NCBI GenBank assembly: GCA_021797855.1
Contig: JAJZYX010000004.1
Coordinates: 22,918 to 86,917, forward strand
Reading direction: 5' to 3'
DNA: 64,000 nt
From: Thermoplasmata archaeon
GTDB taxonomy: Archaea; Thermoplasmatota; Thermoplasmata; Thermoplasmatales; GCA-001856825
Part shown: positions 1 to 8,088 of the stretch, in pieces
Numbering within the stretch: position 1 is the stretch's first letter
Layout: every line of letters begins with the position of its first letter
The notes under the pieces: generated by a model
Databases searched by the model: none
Told to the model about the DNA's origin: nothing
The model's input: the letters and a program-made list of their open reading frames with translations, nothing else
Translations under genes and position numbers: made by a program

Positions 1-1
1 G

Positions 2-586
2 CCGTTCGCGATCGAGGCCGAAAAGGCGGCTCTTGACAGGATTCTCAATTCAAGGAATGCCGTCATATCTGTTAATGGGAACGTTGCAGCGCTCGCCGGG
101 AAGGAGATAGCTGACTTCGCAAGGAAGTTCGGGGTGACGGTGGAAGCAAACATATTCTACTGGTCGAAGGAGAGAATGGAGAAGATCGTCTCACTTTTCA
201 GGAGGATGGGGTTGGAAGTCTTGGGAATGAATCAGGATGCTCTTATACCAGGTCTCGACAGCAACAGGGGAAAGTGTGAAAGCGCGGGCATATTCTCTGC
301 CGACACGGTGCTCATACCTCTGGAGGATGGGGACAGGGCAGAAGCCCTCAAAAAGATGGGGAAGTTCGTTATATCCTTGGACCTCAACCCACTCTCCCGG
401 ACATCCAGGTACAGTGACATCACCATAGTTGACGATGTCACAAGGACATTCAGGAATTTCTTGGAATTCAGGGAGAGCGATTACTCAGGACACTCATCAT
501 CCTTCAACAACGCAAGTAATGTGAAAGAGGCAATATCCTTCATGGCGGACAGGTTGCGATCACTGAAAAACTGGCCAGACCTATGA
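2..586 (+). CDS. 4-phosphopantoate--beta-alanine ligase, 3' part
   Basis: The frame is open from the left edge, so this is the C-terminal 194 residues of a protein whose start lies outside the window. It matches the archaeal phosphopantothenate synthetase family (DUF137), which joins 4-phosphopantoate to beta-alanine on the archaeal route to CoA. Diagnostic stretches are VISVNGNVAALAGKE near the start of the fragment, then QDALIPGLDSNRG, VLIPLEDGDRAEAL and DLNPLSRT. The family is about 250 residues long, so roughly 60 are missing. Its last bases overlap the convergent FAD synthase gene by 6. An internal GTG at 134 is in frame but not a credible start, because conserved sequence continues upstream of it. 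Confidence 0.9.
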   Translation, partial: PFAIEAEKAALDRILNSRNAVISVNGNVAALAGKEIADFARKFGVTVEANIFYWSKERMEKIVSLFRRMGLEVLGMNQDALIPGLDSNRGKCESAGIFSADTVLIPLEDGDRAEALKKMGKFVISLDLNPLSRTSRYSDITIVDDVTRTFRNFLEFRESDYSGHSSSFNNASNVKEAISFMADRLRSLKNWPDL

Positions 587-1000
587 TTTTTCCTTAAGCA
601 TCCTTATGATCTTTCTCGTCCCGTCGAACTCGCTCTCTGAGTATTTGGATATCCTTACCACCTTGAGGTCAATACCCCTCTTCTTTCCTTCATTCACAAT
701 CTCTTCAGGATCAAAATTCTGGTCGTAGCCCAGGGTAACTATGTTCGGTCTCACCGTTGTCAATATGTCATAAATGTTGCCCTCGACCCCAAGTATTGCC
801 CTGTCAACGGGCTTCAAGGCTGCAACCATTGCAACCCTAATGTTCTCTGGAATGAAGGGACGTCTCTTCATCTTCTCTGCCACCGAATCCCTCGCAACTA
901 CCACAACCAGCTCGTCACCGAGTTTCTTTGATTCCGTAAGGAAGTGCACGTGACCGGGATGCAGTATGTCAAAAACACCAGTTGCGAGGACCCTTATCAT
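581..1000 (-). CDS. ribL: Archaeal FAD synthase (RibL-type nucleotidyltransferase)
   Basis: This 139-residue cytidylyltransferase-fold protein carries GVFDILHPGHVHFL at residues 8-21, whose HPGH is the nucleotide-binding HxGH motif. A basic KMKRRPF segment and a C-terminal GTRKII segment resemble the ISSTKI region of the family. In archaea, RibL adenylates FMN to FAD in the cytoplasm. Glycerol-3-phosphate cytidylyltransferase is a close relative, but length and motif spacing favour FAD synthase. The gene probably starts leaderless: a TATA-like AATAATTATT lies about 28 bases before the ATG. Four other riboflavin-pathway genes lie elsewhere in this window. Confidence 0.85.
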   Translation of the reverse strand: MIRVLATGVFDILHPGHVHFLTESKKLGDELVVVVARDSVAEKMKRRPFIPENIRVAMVAALKPVDRAILGVEGNIYDILTTVRPNIVTLGYDQNFDPEEIVNEGKKRGIDLKVVRISKYSESEFDGTRKIIRMLKEKS

Positions 1001-1034
1001 TGAGCAGGCTATTCAAGCCGGCTAAATAATTATT

Positions 1035-1487
1035 TCAGTCAAGACTCTTCTCAAGCCTGATAGCATTTCTCGATCCCCGGTATGGGGTGCGGTAGTAGTT
1101 CAGTACCAGCTCCTTGACCTTGTATCCACTGCGTACGTAAAGATTCAGTGCGGAGACATTTTTCTCAAACGTCTCGAGCACAATTCTGGAACACCCCCTC
1201 TCCTCGGATACCCTGTCAACTTCCCTTATGAGAATCTTGCCAATTCCCGTTCCCTGATAATCAGGATCTACTGCAATACTCTCGAGGTGAGAAATGCTCG
1301 AGTTCTTCCTGAAGTAAACGGTGGCATATGCCACAATAGTTCCATCGACCGTCGCTACAGTTGTGACTGAGTTTGCTATGGCGAGCATGTATTGGAGCGC
1401 TTGGTGATCGTAGGCATGCTCCCCGAATGCTCTGTTTTCGACTTTCTCAATCCCTTCCAGGTCGCCTAAATTGCCCCTCCTTATCAT
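1035..1487 (-). CDS. GNAT N-acetyltransferase, RimI/Ard1-like
   Basis: This 150-residue protein has the GNAT acetyl-CoA motif AVDPDYQGTGIGKIL in mid-sequence and ends with the ALNLYVRSGYKVKELVLNYY pattern typical of RimI/Ard1 N-terminal protein acetyltransferases, which acetylate protein N-termini. I chose the ATG at 1487 because MIRRGNLGDLEGIEKVE fits the usual N-terminus. In-frame ATGs up to 1526 would add up to 13 residues read from a GAT-repeat tract. That tract in another frame encodes an acidic micro-ORF ending 4 bases before this start, which suggests translational coupling. The substrate cannot be read from the sequence. Confidence 0.85.
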   Translation of the reverse strand: MIRRGNLGDLEGIEKVENRAFGEHAYDHQALQYMLAIANSVTTVATVDGTIVAYATVYFRKNSSISHLESIAVDPDYQGTGIGKILIREVDRVSEERGCSRIVLETFEKNVSALNLYVRSGYKVKELVLNYYRTPYRGSRNAIRLEKSLD

Positions 1488-1491
1488 GGGT

Positions 1492-1551
1492 TCAGAAATC
1501 ATCATCATCCTCGTCGTCTTCATCATCGTCCGGCCTTCTCTTGATCGACAT
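1492..1551 (-). CDS. 19-residue acidic micro-ORF upstream of the GNAT gene
   Basis: ATG at 1551 opens a 19-codon frame reading MSIKRRPDDDEDDEDDDDF and stops at 1492, four bases before the preferred ATG of the acetyltransferase. A strong Shine-Dalgarno sequence GGAGGTG sits 5 bases before its ATG. A TATA-like TTTATTAAA (1587-1595) predicts transcription starting about 1565, so this would be the first start codon on the message. It may be a leader peptide that couples translation to the acetyltransferase, or the N-terminus of a longer acetyltransferase reached by a +1 frame change in the GAT repeat. No family is recognised. Confidence 0.4.
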   Translation of the reverse strand: MSIKRRPDDDEDDEDDDDF

Positions 1552-1691
1552 CAGAGCACCTCCCACGGAGGGGGGATGGAGTTCGGTTTATTAAAGTGTT
1601 GTCATACGCATCTGAGACAGACCGTTTCATGAGATGATGGGGTGCATGTAAGGTCAAAAAAGAATTAATAGTCCGGGAAGTTGGTTCATCT

Positions 1692-2837
1692 ATGCATGAG
1701 GAGACGGTAATATGCCCAAACTGCGGAGCGGAGATACCTGTAACTACCGCTCTGAAGGAATCGATAGAAATGAGGGCCAACGAGTTGTACGAGACGCGGC
1801 TAAGGGCAGAGCTGGAGAAGAAGATGGCAGAGGAGAGGGAAAGGATGAAGCAGCAGATAGGGGAAGAATTCAGCTCCAGGCTTGCTGCGATGGAAGATGC
1901 AATAAACGTGAAAGACAAGCATCTCCAGGAAGCGAGGAAGATGGAGAGCGAGGAAAGGAGAAGGAGAATAGAAACTGAGGAGAGAATAAAGGAGCTGAGG
2001 CTGGCCTCAGAAAGGCAATTAGAGGAAGAGAGGGGAAAGATGAGGGAAGCCCTAAGGAGGGAGTATGACGAAGCTTACAATCTGGAAAAGCGTGAAAACC
2101 AGCAGAAGATAGAAGGGCTAATGAGGAAGGTGCAGGAACTTACTCAGAAGCTTGAGCAGGGATCACAGCAGGTTCAGGGCGAGGCGATGGAAGGCGAACT
2201 AGAGGACAGGCTGAGGAGTGCTTTCTCGTTAGATTCCATAGAACCTGTTCCGCAGGGTACAAAGGGGCCGGACCTGATACAGACAGTCAGGAACTCTTCA
2301 GGCATGGAATCCGGAAGAATCGCCTGGGAGGCAAAGAGGACAAAGGAGTGGAACGATGAATGGATAGCAAAGCTAAAGGAGGACCTGGTTAAATACAGGG
2401 CGGAGATAGGAATAATAGTTTCAAAGACACTTCCAAGGGAAATCAAAAATTTCGGGATGAGGGAAGGGATACTGATAAGTGATTTTGAAAGTGCGATTCC
2501 CCTCGCCGGAATAGCAAGAAGCAATCTCATCGAGCTCGCAAGGCAAAAACGGTTGGGAGAGAGCGGAAGTGAGATGAAGGACATTCTATACAGATACCTG
2601 ACCAGCACGGAGTTCAGGCAAAGGGTCGAGGCAGTCGCCCAAGGTATCGTGAGTATGAGGGAGGAGTTGGAAACGGAGCGCAGATCGATGGAGAGGCAAT
2701 GGGCAAGGAGGACGAAAGAGATAGAGAGAACAATGATAAATTTTTCAGGGATGTTTGGGGACCTTCAGGGTATCCTGGGCACTGGTCTCCCTACGGTCAA
2801 GACTCTAGGGATATCGGACGAAGACGAGAGGGAGTGA
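1692..2837 (+). CDS. DUF2130 protein: zinc knuckle, coiled coil, PD-(D/E)xK-like domain
   Basis: The 381-residue protein starts with a CxxC knuckle (C8, C11), then a long charged coiled coil (about residues 20-165) rich in E, K and R. A C-terminal domain has GPDLIQTVRN at 192-201 and WEAKRTKEWN at 212-221. The D194 and E213-x-K215 arrangement is that of PD-(D/E)xK nucleases, and this is the hallmark region of DUF2130 (COG4487). The family has no established role. The gene looks leaderless, with ATTAATAG about 25 bases before the ATG. It stands alone between the acetyltransferase promoter and a convergent DUF998 gene. The family is better known in bacteria, so lateral gain is possible. Confidence 0.82.
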   Translation: MHEETVICPNCGAEIPVTTALKESIEMRANELYETRLRAELEKKMAEERERMKQQIGEEFSSRLAAMEDAINVKDKHLQEARKMESEERRRRIETEERIKELRLASERQLEEERGKMREALRREYDEAYNLEKRENQQKIEGLMRKVQELTQKLEQGSQQVQGEAMEGELEDRLRSAFSLDSIEPVPQGTKGPDLIQTVRNSSGMESGRIAWEAKRTKEWNDEWIAKLKEDLVKYRAEIGIIVSKTLPREIKNFGMREGILISDFESAIPLAGIARSNLIELARQKRLGESGSEMKDILYRYLTSTEFRQRVEAVAQGIVSMREELETERRSMERQWARRTKEIERTMINFSGMFGDLQGILGTGLPTVKTLGISDEDERE

Positions 2838-2869
2838 AGCGGGATAAATCTCCGATCTTCAGGTTCCCC

Positions 2870-3448
2870 CTATTTCCTGTAAGAGAGGCCCATCAAAAAG
2901 GCTCCGTATCCTACTCCCCATAAAAGGAAGGGGTAAACAACCAATCTTTCCCACCCTCCAGCGCCGAAGAGTGAGTTGCCGTAAAGTACCGGCAGGGCTA
3001 TGGCAAGATATGAGATAATGCCCAATACCACGGACACGAATTTAAACGGAGATGTTTCATACCTGTAGGCATATATTGCGGTGAGAGGTCCCAGTATGAA
3101 GGTGAAAAACGACACATAACCGTGTATAGCCCCGAAGTGTTCGTTGAAGACCCCCACCAAAAGAGCACCCAATCCAGTAAGTGCGATCAGGACCGGAAAT
3201 ATTTTGGCGTCGAAGCCCTTGTAAACGAAATAAGAAGATATGATGACAGCGATGCCCAGGAAGGATATGGAAGAGTCAAACAGCATGCCCGTCGATCCAA
3301 CTCCAAGGTCACTGATGTAGTTGTTGGCAATGCTGTAGTGTGGGTAAAGTGATTCAGCTATAAACATCGTTATCACAAATTGTACTGAGAATACGAAAAG
3401 GAGGATGCCGGCGATGTTCAGGCTCCTGCTGGAAGCTATCTTAAGCAT
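2870..3448 (-). CDS. DUF998 family integral membrane protein
   Basis: This 192-residue protein has about six hydrophobic segments. The first loop holds YPHYSIANNYISDLG, characteristic of DUF998 (YSxxxNYISDLG). The function of the family is unknown. A TATA-like TTTATAA (complement of 3471-3477) lies about 25 bases before the ATG, so it is probably leaderless. It is divergent from the hydrolase gene and convergent with the DUF2130 gene, so no operon context helps. Confidence 0.8.
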   Translation of the reverse strand: MLKIASSRSLNIAGILLFVFSVQFVITMFIAESLYPHYSIANNYISDLGVGSTGMLFDSSISFLGIAVIISSYFVYKGFDAKIFPVLIALTGLGALLVGVFNEHFGAIHGYVSFFTFILGPLTAIYAYRYETSPFKFVSVVLGIISYLAIALPVLYGNSLFGAGGWERLVVYPFLLWGVGYGAFLMGLSYRK

Positions 3449-3528
3449 AGTAGAGTATGATTTTAACCCCTTATAAAGGTAGTGGAGGAATTAGAGTAAG
3501 GATTTATTGCGTAAGTTTATATCACCCA

Positions 3529-4236
3529 GTGATCAGGAAAAGTTTCAAGTCATCTCATGGTACGGTATCGTACATAGAAAGGGATGGCCCCATACCCGTG
3601 ATATTCCTCCACGGCCTCGGCGGCACAGGTAACTCTTGGATCAAACTATCCCAGTATATGGACTCTGAGTTCGGGCTCTATTTCCTCGATCTCCTTGGGC
3701 ACGGCAGATCTGAGAAGAGGGAAATGGAGTACACAGTTTCCGTCCAGGAGGACGTCATTGAGGAATTCGCTCGCGAAAAGCATCTGGAGGAATACTCTTT
3801 GATGGGTAATTCCTACGGAGGGTGGATTGCCATGCGTTTTTCCGTCGACAGGCAACTTCCATCGCATTTAGTTCTCGAAGATAGCGCAGGGATAAACAGA
3901 ACATTCGGAGAAACTGACGAAGAGAGGAGAAGACAGTTCGTGAAAATGGTGGTAAAAAGCAACTCGATGAATTCTGAGTATGTCATCGACAACATAGTCA
4001 GGAACAATGCCAACCCAGTATGGAAAATGAAGGAGTCTGAATTGCGGGGGCTTAAAGTAAAAACCCTCATAATCTGGGGCAAGGATGATACGGTGATTCC
4101 AATAGAACACGGTTTGCGCCTCAAGGAACTCATTCCTTCATGCGTATTTCAGGAGATAGATGGAGGGGGGCATGTTCCTCATGTTCGTAAACCGGAGCAG
4201 GTCGCAGGCCTTGTCAACAGCTTTTTGAAATCTTGA
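3529..4236 (+). CDS. Alpha/beta hydrolase
   Basis: A complete alpha/beta-hydrolase fold of about 235 residues. The oxyanion region is FLHGLGGTGNSW, the nucleophile elbow GNSYGGW (Ser), the acid WGKDDTVIP (Asp) and the catalytic His GGGHVPH. The substrate is not predictable; esterases, lactonases and C-C hydrolases share these motifs. The start is uncertain. GTG at 3529 gives a normal N-terminus, while an in-frame ATG at 3457 would add 24 residues lying inside the divergent promoter region. Confidence 0.78.
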   Translation: MIRKSFKSSHGTVSYIERDGPIPVIFLHGLGGTGNSWIKLSQYMDSEFGLYFLDLLGHGRSEKREMEYTVSVQEDVIEEFAREKHLEEYSLMGNSYGGWIAMRFSVDRQLPSHLVLEDSAGINRTFGETDEERRRQFVKMVVKSNSMNSEYVIDNIVRNNANPVWKMKESELRGLKVKTLIIWGKDDTVIPIEHGLRLKELIPSCVFQEIDGGGHVPHVRKPEQVAGLVNSFLKS

Positions 4237-4283
4237 TTTCCAGAAAACCAGAAATCTTATATTCCTGAAATCTATACATTACT

Positions 4284-4742
4284 ATGGCAGATAAGAAAAA
4301 GGAAAGCGGAGACGAAGATACGGAAAATATATCAATTAAGGGCGTACAGAGGAGGGTATATGAAAGGGTCAAAAAACTGGCAAATGAGACTGGAAGGACG
4401 GTGGGAGAACTGACAAACGATGCCTTCAAGGTCCTGATATCTGCAGCAGAGGAGACAAGAAAGGTGGGGGAGGAGTTCATCAACGCCGTCAGGGATTCAA
4501 GGGTGACATATGTCCAGGACCTCAATTCTATAGAAATATCTGGAAGCGAACTGGCAAAGAACAACAGAAAAGTTGCTTTCAGGAACATCCAAAATCTTGT
4601 GCTGAAGGATATCACAGAATCTGATTTTGACAGGTATGTTGAATCTCTTGTAAACGTGAAGTTTCTGGAAGTTCCGAAAAGTGTCTCAAAGTTCAAGGTG
4701 CTTGAGAGGGCGAAGTACGTGGACAACATAAAGTTCACGTGA
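4284..4742 (+). CDS. Small protein with ribbon-helix-helix-like N-terminus
   Basis: No named family is recognised. The 152-residue protein begins with a charged tail, then ISIKGVQRRVYERVKKLAN and ETGRTVGELTNDA. This is one beta strand followed by two helices, as in ribbon-helix-helix DNA-binding proteins. The C-terminal half is mixed helix and strand without cysteines or membrane segments. A TATA-like CTTATATT about 26 bases before the ATG supports a leaderless start. The TSUP transporter gene follows 22 bases later on the same strand. A transcriptional regulator is a reasonable inference from the N-terminus only. Confidence 0.6.
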   Translation: MADKKKESGDEDTENISIKGVQRRVYERVKKLANETGRTVGELTNDAFKVLISAAEETRKVGEEFINAVRDSRVTYVQDLNSIEISGSELAKNNRKVAFRNIQNLVLKDITESDFDRYVESLVNVKFLEVPKSVSKFKVLERAKYVDNIKFT

Positions 4743-4764
4743 GCTTAAGCAAAATTAATCTCCA

Positions 4765-5637
4765 TTGTCCAGATTAACCTCGGTGTTTGACTTAACCATT
4801 TCCTACATTTTATTAATTTTAATCACAGCAGTTTTTGCTGGGATCATAGGATCGATGGCAGGTCTGGGTGGGGGTGTTCTCATTGTGCCATTCCTCACCC
4901 TTTACTTTCACGTCCCGGTATCTCTTGCAATAGGTGCCTCGATAATTTCCGTCATCGCTACGTCAAGCGGTTCTGCTTCCGCTTACGTCAAAGACAGGAT
5001 ATCCAACATTAGGGTTGGAACATTTCTTGTTCTTTTCACCACCACAGGAGCTATAGTAGGGGCTTTCCTCGAACACATAGCGCCAACAAGAATTATCTAC
5101 CTCGTATTCGGCACGGTCCTTCTCATATCAATCCTGCCACTTCTGAAGAGGATGGGGGAGGTCAATCAGCCAAGCAACGTGAAGAACGATCCGATAGCTG
5201 AGAAACTCTCACTCAACTCTCACTATCACAATATGGAACTTGGCAGAGAAGTCGGATACAACGTAGCAGGCGTTAAGAGCGGTTCTGCAATGATGTTCGT
5301 GGCAGGCGTCCTATCAGGTCTTCTAGGGATAGGTTCCGGAGTCTTCAAGGTAATAGCCATGGATACGTTCATGAAGCTTCCGATAAAGGTCTCAACAACT
5401 ACATCAAATTTCATGATAGGGATGACGGCTGCGGCCAGTGCTGGGATATACTTCTTCAACGGATATGTAAATCCCTACATTTCTGCCCCAGTGGCAGTTG
5501 GAGTCCTGATAGGGGCAGTGCTTGGTGCAAGGCTTTTGGTGAAGACAAGGGGATCGACGGTGAGGATCATCTTTGCTGTAATAATAGTGGTTGTCGCTGT
5601 AGAGATGCTTCTTAACGGGGTGGGAATACGGGTATAG
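4765..5637 (+). CDS. TSUP family transporter (TauE/SafE-like)
   Basis: This 290-residue membrane protein has about eight transmembrane segments in two halves. Each half carries the family glycine-rich motif: GSMAGLGGGVLIVPFLTL near residue 30 and AGVLSGLLGIGSGVFKV near residue 188. TSUP proteins move sulfite, sulfoacetate, taurine or similar anions; the substrate here is unknown. Translation probably starts at TTG 4765, as no ATG lies ahead of the first membrane segment. The downstream DUF1634 gene begins at or before the end of this one, a pairing that recurs in many genomes. Confidence 0.85.
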   Translation: MSRLTSVFDLTISYILLILITAVFAGIIGSMAGLGGGVLIVPFLTLYFHVPVSLAIGASIISVIATSSGSASAYVKDRISNIRVGTFLVLFTTTGAIVGAFLEHIAPTRIIYLVFGTVLLISILPLLKRMGEVNQPSNVKNDPIAEKLSLNSHYHNMELGREVGYNVAGVKSGSAMMFVAGVLSGLLGIGSGVFKVIAMDTFMKLPIKVSTTTSNFMIGMTAAASAGIYFFNGYVNPYISAPVAVGVLIGAVLGARLLVKTRGSTVRIIFAVIIVVVAVEMLLNGVGIRV

Positions 5638-5732
5638 AATCTGGCATAAGGGAAAAAGAGATAGAGCGGGAAAAGGAAGAAGAGGAAGACATTTCTTCGA
5701 AGATACTCCCCTTATATCTCATATGGAGCGTC

Positions 5733-6074
5733 TTGATATCACTCGCCGTAATAGTAATCGGAGTTGTTGAATACGTTATAATTGGCAATACCGGTTACTT
5801 GAAAGTTCCACTGGACGTACTGATTAAGTCTGGGGGGCCATCAACAAATGTGTTCCCCCACTACCTTGGGGCTATTGCGTACGGAGTGCTTCAGTTCAAA
5901 TCTTTCGGGATAATACAGCTCGGAATACTGCTGCTGATCCTCTCCCCTATCGGTAGGATATTCCTACAAATATTGATATATGCGAAGGAGAGAGACCGCG
6001 CGTTCATAGCAATCGCCGCCACAGTCTTCGTGATTCTCCTCATTTCTCTATACCTTTCGAGATACATCGCGTAG
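5733..6074 (+). CDS. DUF1634 membrane protein, TSUP partner
   Basis: Three hydrophobic segments and the family pattern (SLAVIVIGVVEYVI, then GILLLILSPIGRIFLQI) identify DUF1634, a small membrane protein of unknown role usually encoded next to a TSUP transporter. TTG 5733 is the first ordinary start codon, but it lies inside the first membrane helix. The frame stays open upstream through a charged stretch (REKEIEREKEEEED) and LPLYLIW as far as 5616, without ATG, GTG or TTG. An ATA at 5634, overlapping the TSUP stop, could be a rare start giving about 146 residues. Confidence 0.75.
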   Translation: MISLAVIVIGVVEYVIIGNTGYLKVPLDVLIKSGGPSTNVFPHYLGAIAYGVLQFKSFGIIQLGILLLILSPIGRIFLQILIYAKERDRAFIAIAATVFVILLISLYLSRYIA

Positions 6075-6182
6075 GTGCCTGTGATCTCAAGCGGATAGGG
6101 GAGGAGTTCAGCCAAACATAAGGCAGACTCACGGTCAGAATGCGAATTGCGAAGACCTCGACATAAAGCTTGTCTTCTCTCC

Positions 6183-6662
6183 CTATTCCAGTTTCTTTCC
6201 GTATATTGACAGGATGCTCCTCATCCCCAGACTGGTGTAGAACTTGTGTGCGAGCAGATTCTCTGAGGGGAACTCCACTGTAACAATATTGCAGCTCTTC
6301 CCCTTCTCTTTCTCTATCAGCACATCAAGCATCCTCTTTCCCAATCCGCTCTTCCTGAACTCCGGAAGGAGGTATATCTCCGTGACCCTCAGCTCCTTCC
6401 CAGGCTGATAGAAGGGCCTATTGAGAATCTCCCCCATGATGACACCAACTATCTTCTTCTTATAGTCAGCGACCAGAACGTCTCTGGTCTCCATTTTTAT
6501 TGCGCTCTCAAGGTACTCAGCAACGTTCTTCTCCAGATCAGGAGAGACGCTGAAAAGCGGATCATGTTCAGAATTGAATTTCTTGAGTCTCACGACTAAA
6601 TTCGTGGCATCCTTCAAATCTTCTTTCCTGAGGTCTCTTATCCTTATCTCTTCCATTTTCAT
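6183..6662 (-). CDS. GNAT family acetyltransferase
   Basis: The 159-residue protein contains the acetyl-CoA-binding signature EIYLLPEFRKSGLGKRML and a C-terminal NLLAHKFYTSLGM, both typical of GNAT enzymes. Its first codons overlap the stop of the malic enzyme gene by 4 bases, so the two are translationally coupled on one message. Whether it modifies malic enzyme or a small molecule cannot be told from the sequence. Confidence 0.85.
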   Translation of the reverse strand: MKMEEIRIRDLRKEDLKDATNLVVRLKKFNSEHDPLFSVSPDLEKNVAEYLESAIKMETRDVLVADYKKKIVGVIMGEILNRPFYQPGKELRVTEIYLLPEFRKSGLGKRMLDVLIEKEKGKSCNIVTVEFPSENLLAHKFYTSLGMRSILSIYGKKLE

Positions 6663-7993
6663 TTCACCCCCTTAATAAGTCCCTGGCCCATCATTTTTTC
6701 TATCATTTCCCTGTTGCCTGATATTATCTCCTTGGCTCTGGAATAAAACTCCTGCTGACTTTTCCTTACCCTTGCAAGGTTCTCCTTCACTCCCTCGTCA
6801 GCTATCGCTGCTGCAACTCTCGGAAACACTTCCCATTCTTCCATGGTTGGGATTATGTAGTCACTGCTTATCCCTCTCTCTTCCGCGAACAATGCCAGTT
6901 CTTTTGATGCCCTGACGACCATCTGTTCGTTGATTTTCTTCACCCTCGCGTCAAGTGCTCCCCTGAAAACCCCTGGAAAAACGAGGCTATTGTTGACCTG
7001 ATTTGGGAAATCAGACCTACCGGTCCCCACGATCTCAGCGCCATATTCCTTGGCCTCGTTTGGCCATATCTCTGGAACAGGATTTGCCAACGCAAAGACA
7101 ATTGCCCGTCTTTCCATCCTCTTGATCCATTCTCCCTTTATGACTCCTGGGCCGGGTTTTGATGCGGCAATAACAACGTCTGCCCCATCCATCGCATCCT
7201 TAATGTCACCACTGATCCTTCTCCTGTTTGTTCTGATGCCAAGGTCGTACTTCCAGGGGTTGTTCCTCATGAGAGAGTCCATGTCCTCCCTTTCGGGGTG
7301 CAGTATTCCATGTGAATCAACAGCAGTGATATTTCCTATGTCAAATCCGGCAGCCTCAAAGAGCTTTATCGTCGCGATGTTCGCAGCACCTGACCCAACG
7401 ACCACGATCTTAGTATCCCTCTCATTCCTTCCTGTCAGCTTTAGTGCGTTAAGCAGTCCCGCTAGTGTTGCTCCAGCGGTACCGAGTTGATCGTCGTGCC
7501 ACACGGGTATGTTCATCTCTTTTCTAAGGGTCTCCAGAAGGTAGAAACACTTCGGCGACTCGATATCTTCTAGATTGATGCCCCCGAACGCGGGTTCTAT
7601 TGCCTTCACGACACTGGCTATCTGCTCCCTTTCATGAACGTTCACAGGGATGGGTATTGCATCGACCCCTCCCAGATACTTGAAAATGAGCCCCTTCCCT
7701 TCCATGACTGGCAGGGATGCCTCTGGTCCTACGTTCCCAAGTCCTAGAACCCTGGTCCCATCTGTCACTATTGCTACCGTATTCCATCTCCAGGTCATGT
7801 CGAACGAAAGGTCCTTATTTCTCGCTATTTCCAGCGAAACTGCAGCGACGCCGGGTGTATACCATACCGAAAAGTCACTCAGGCTTCTAACAGGGACCTT
7901 AGGCATGGTCTGTATCTTTCCTAGATATTCTCTGGAGTACTTGATGGCAAGTTCTGAAAAATTCTCACCACCAGTTTCCCCCTCATTTCTCAT
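6659..7993 (-). CDS. Malic enzyme (NAD(P)-dependent, decarboxylating)
   Basis: The 444-residue enzyme converts malate to pyruvate and CO2 in the cytoplasm. The N-terminal malic domain has WYTPGVAAVSLEIA (Tyr45 region), VTDGTRVLGLGNVGPEA and GGINLEDIESP. The Rossmann domain has VVVGSGAANIATIKL near residue 200 and FALANPVPEIWPNEA. It is the short single-module form, without the phosphotransacetylase-like tail seen in some bacteria. Coenzyme preference is not evident. The acetyltransferase gene downstream overlaps its stop. Confidence 0.92.
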   Translation of the reverse strand: MRNEGETGGENFSELAIKYSREYLGKIQTMPKVPVRSLSDFSVWYTPGVAAVSLEIARNKDLSFDMTWRWNTVAIVTDGTRVLGLGNVGPEASLPVMEGKGLIFKYLGGVDAIPIPVNVHEREQIASVVKAIEPAFGGINLEDIESPKCFYLLETLRKEMNIPVWHDDQLGTAGATLAGLLNALKLTGRNERDTKIVVVGSGAANIATIKLFEAAGFDIGNITAVDSHGILHPEREDMDSLMRNNPWKYDLGIRTNRRRISGDIKDAMDGADVVIAASKPGPGVIKGEWIKRMERRAIVFALANPVPEIWPNEAKEYGAEIVGTGRSDFPNQVNNSLVFPGVFRGALDARVKKINEQMVVRASKELALFAEERGISSDYIIPTMEEWEVFPRVAAAIADEGVKENLARVRKSQQEFYSRAKEIISGNREMIEKMMGQGLIKGVK

Positions 7994-8088
7994 ATTACCG
8001 TATCAATAACGAGATGTTAAATGTTGTCAGGAGTCCACGCAGGACCGGATTTTGTTTCAATTTTTAAAGCTTGAACGAAGGCTTAAGC

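Noticed and set aside
1559..1571. CCTCC-GTG-GGAGG hairpin hiding the ribosome binding site of the acidic micro-ORF
   Set aside because: The TATA-like element at 1587-1595 places the transcript start near 1565, so the upstream arm of the hairpin would not be in the RNA.
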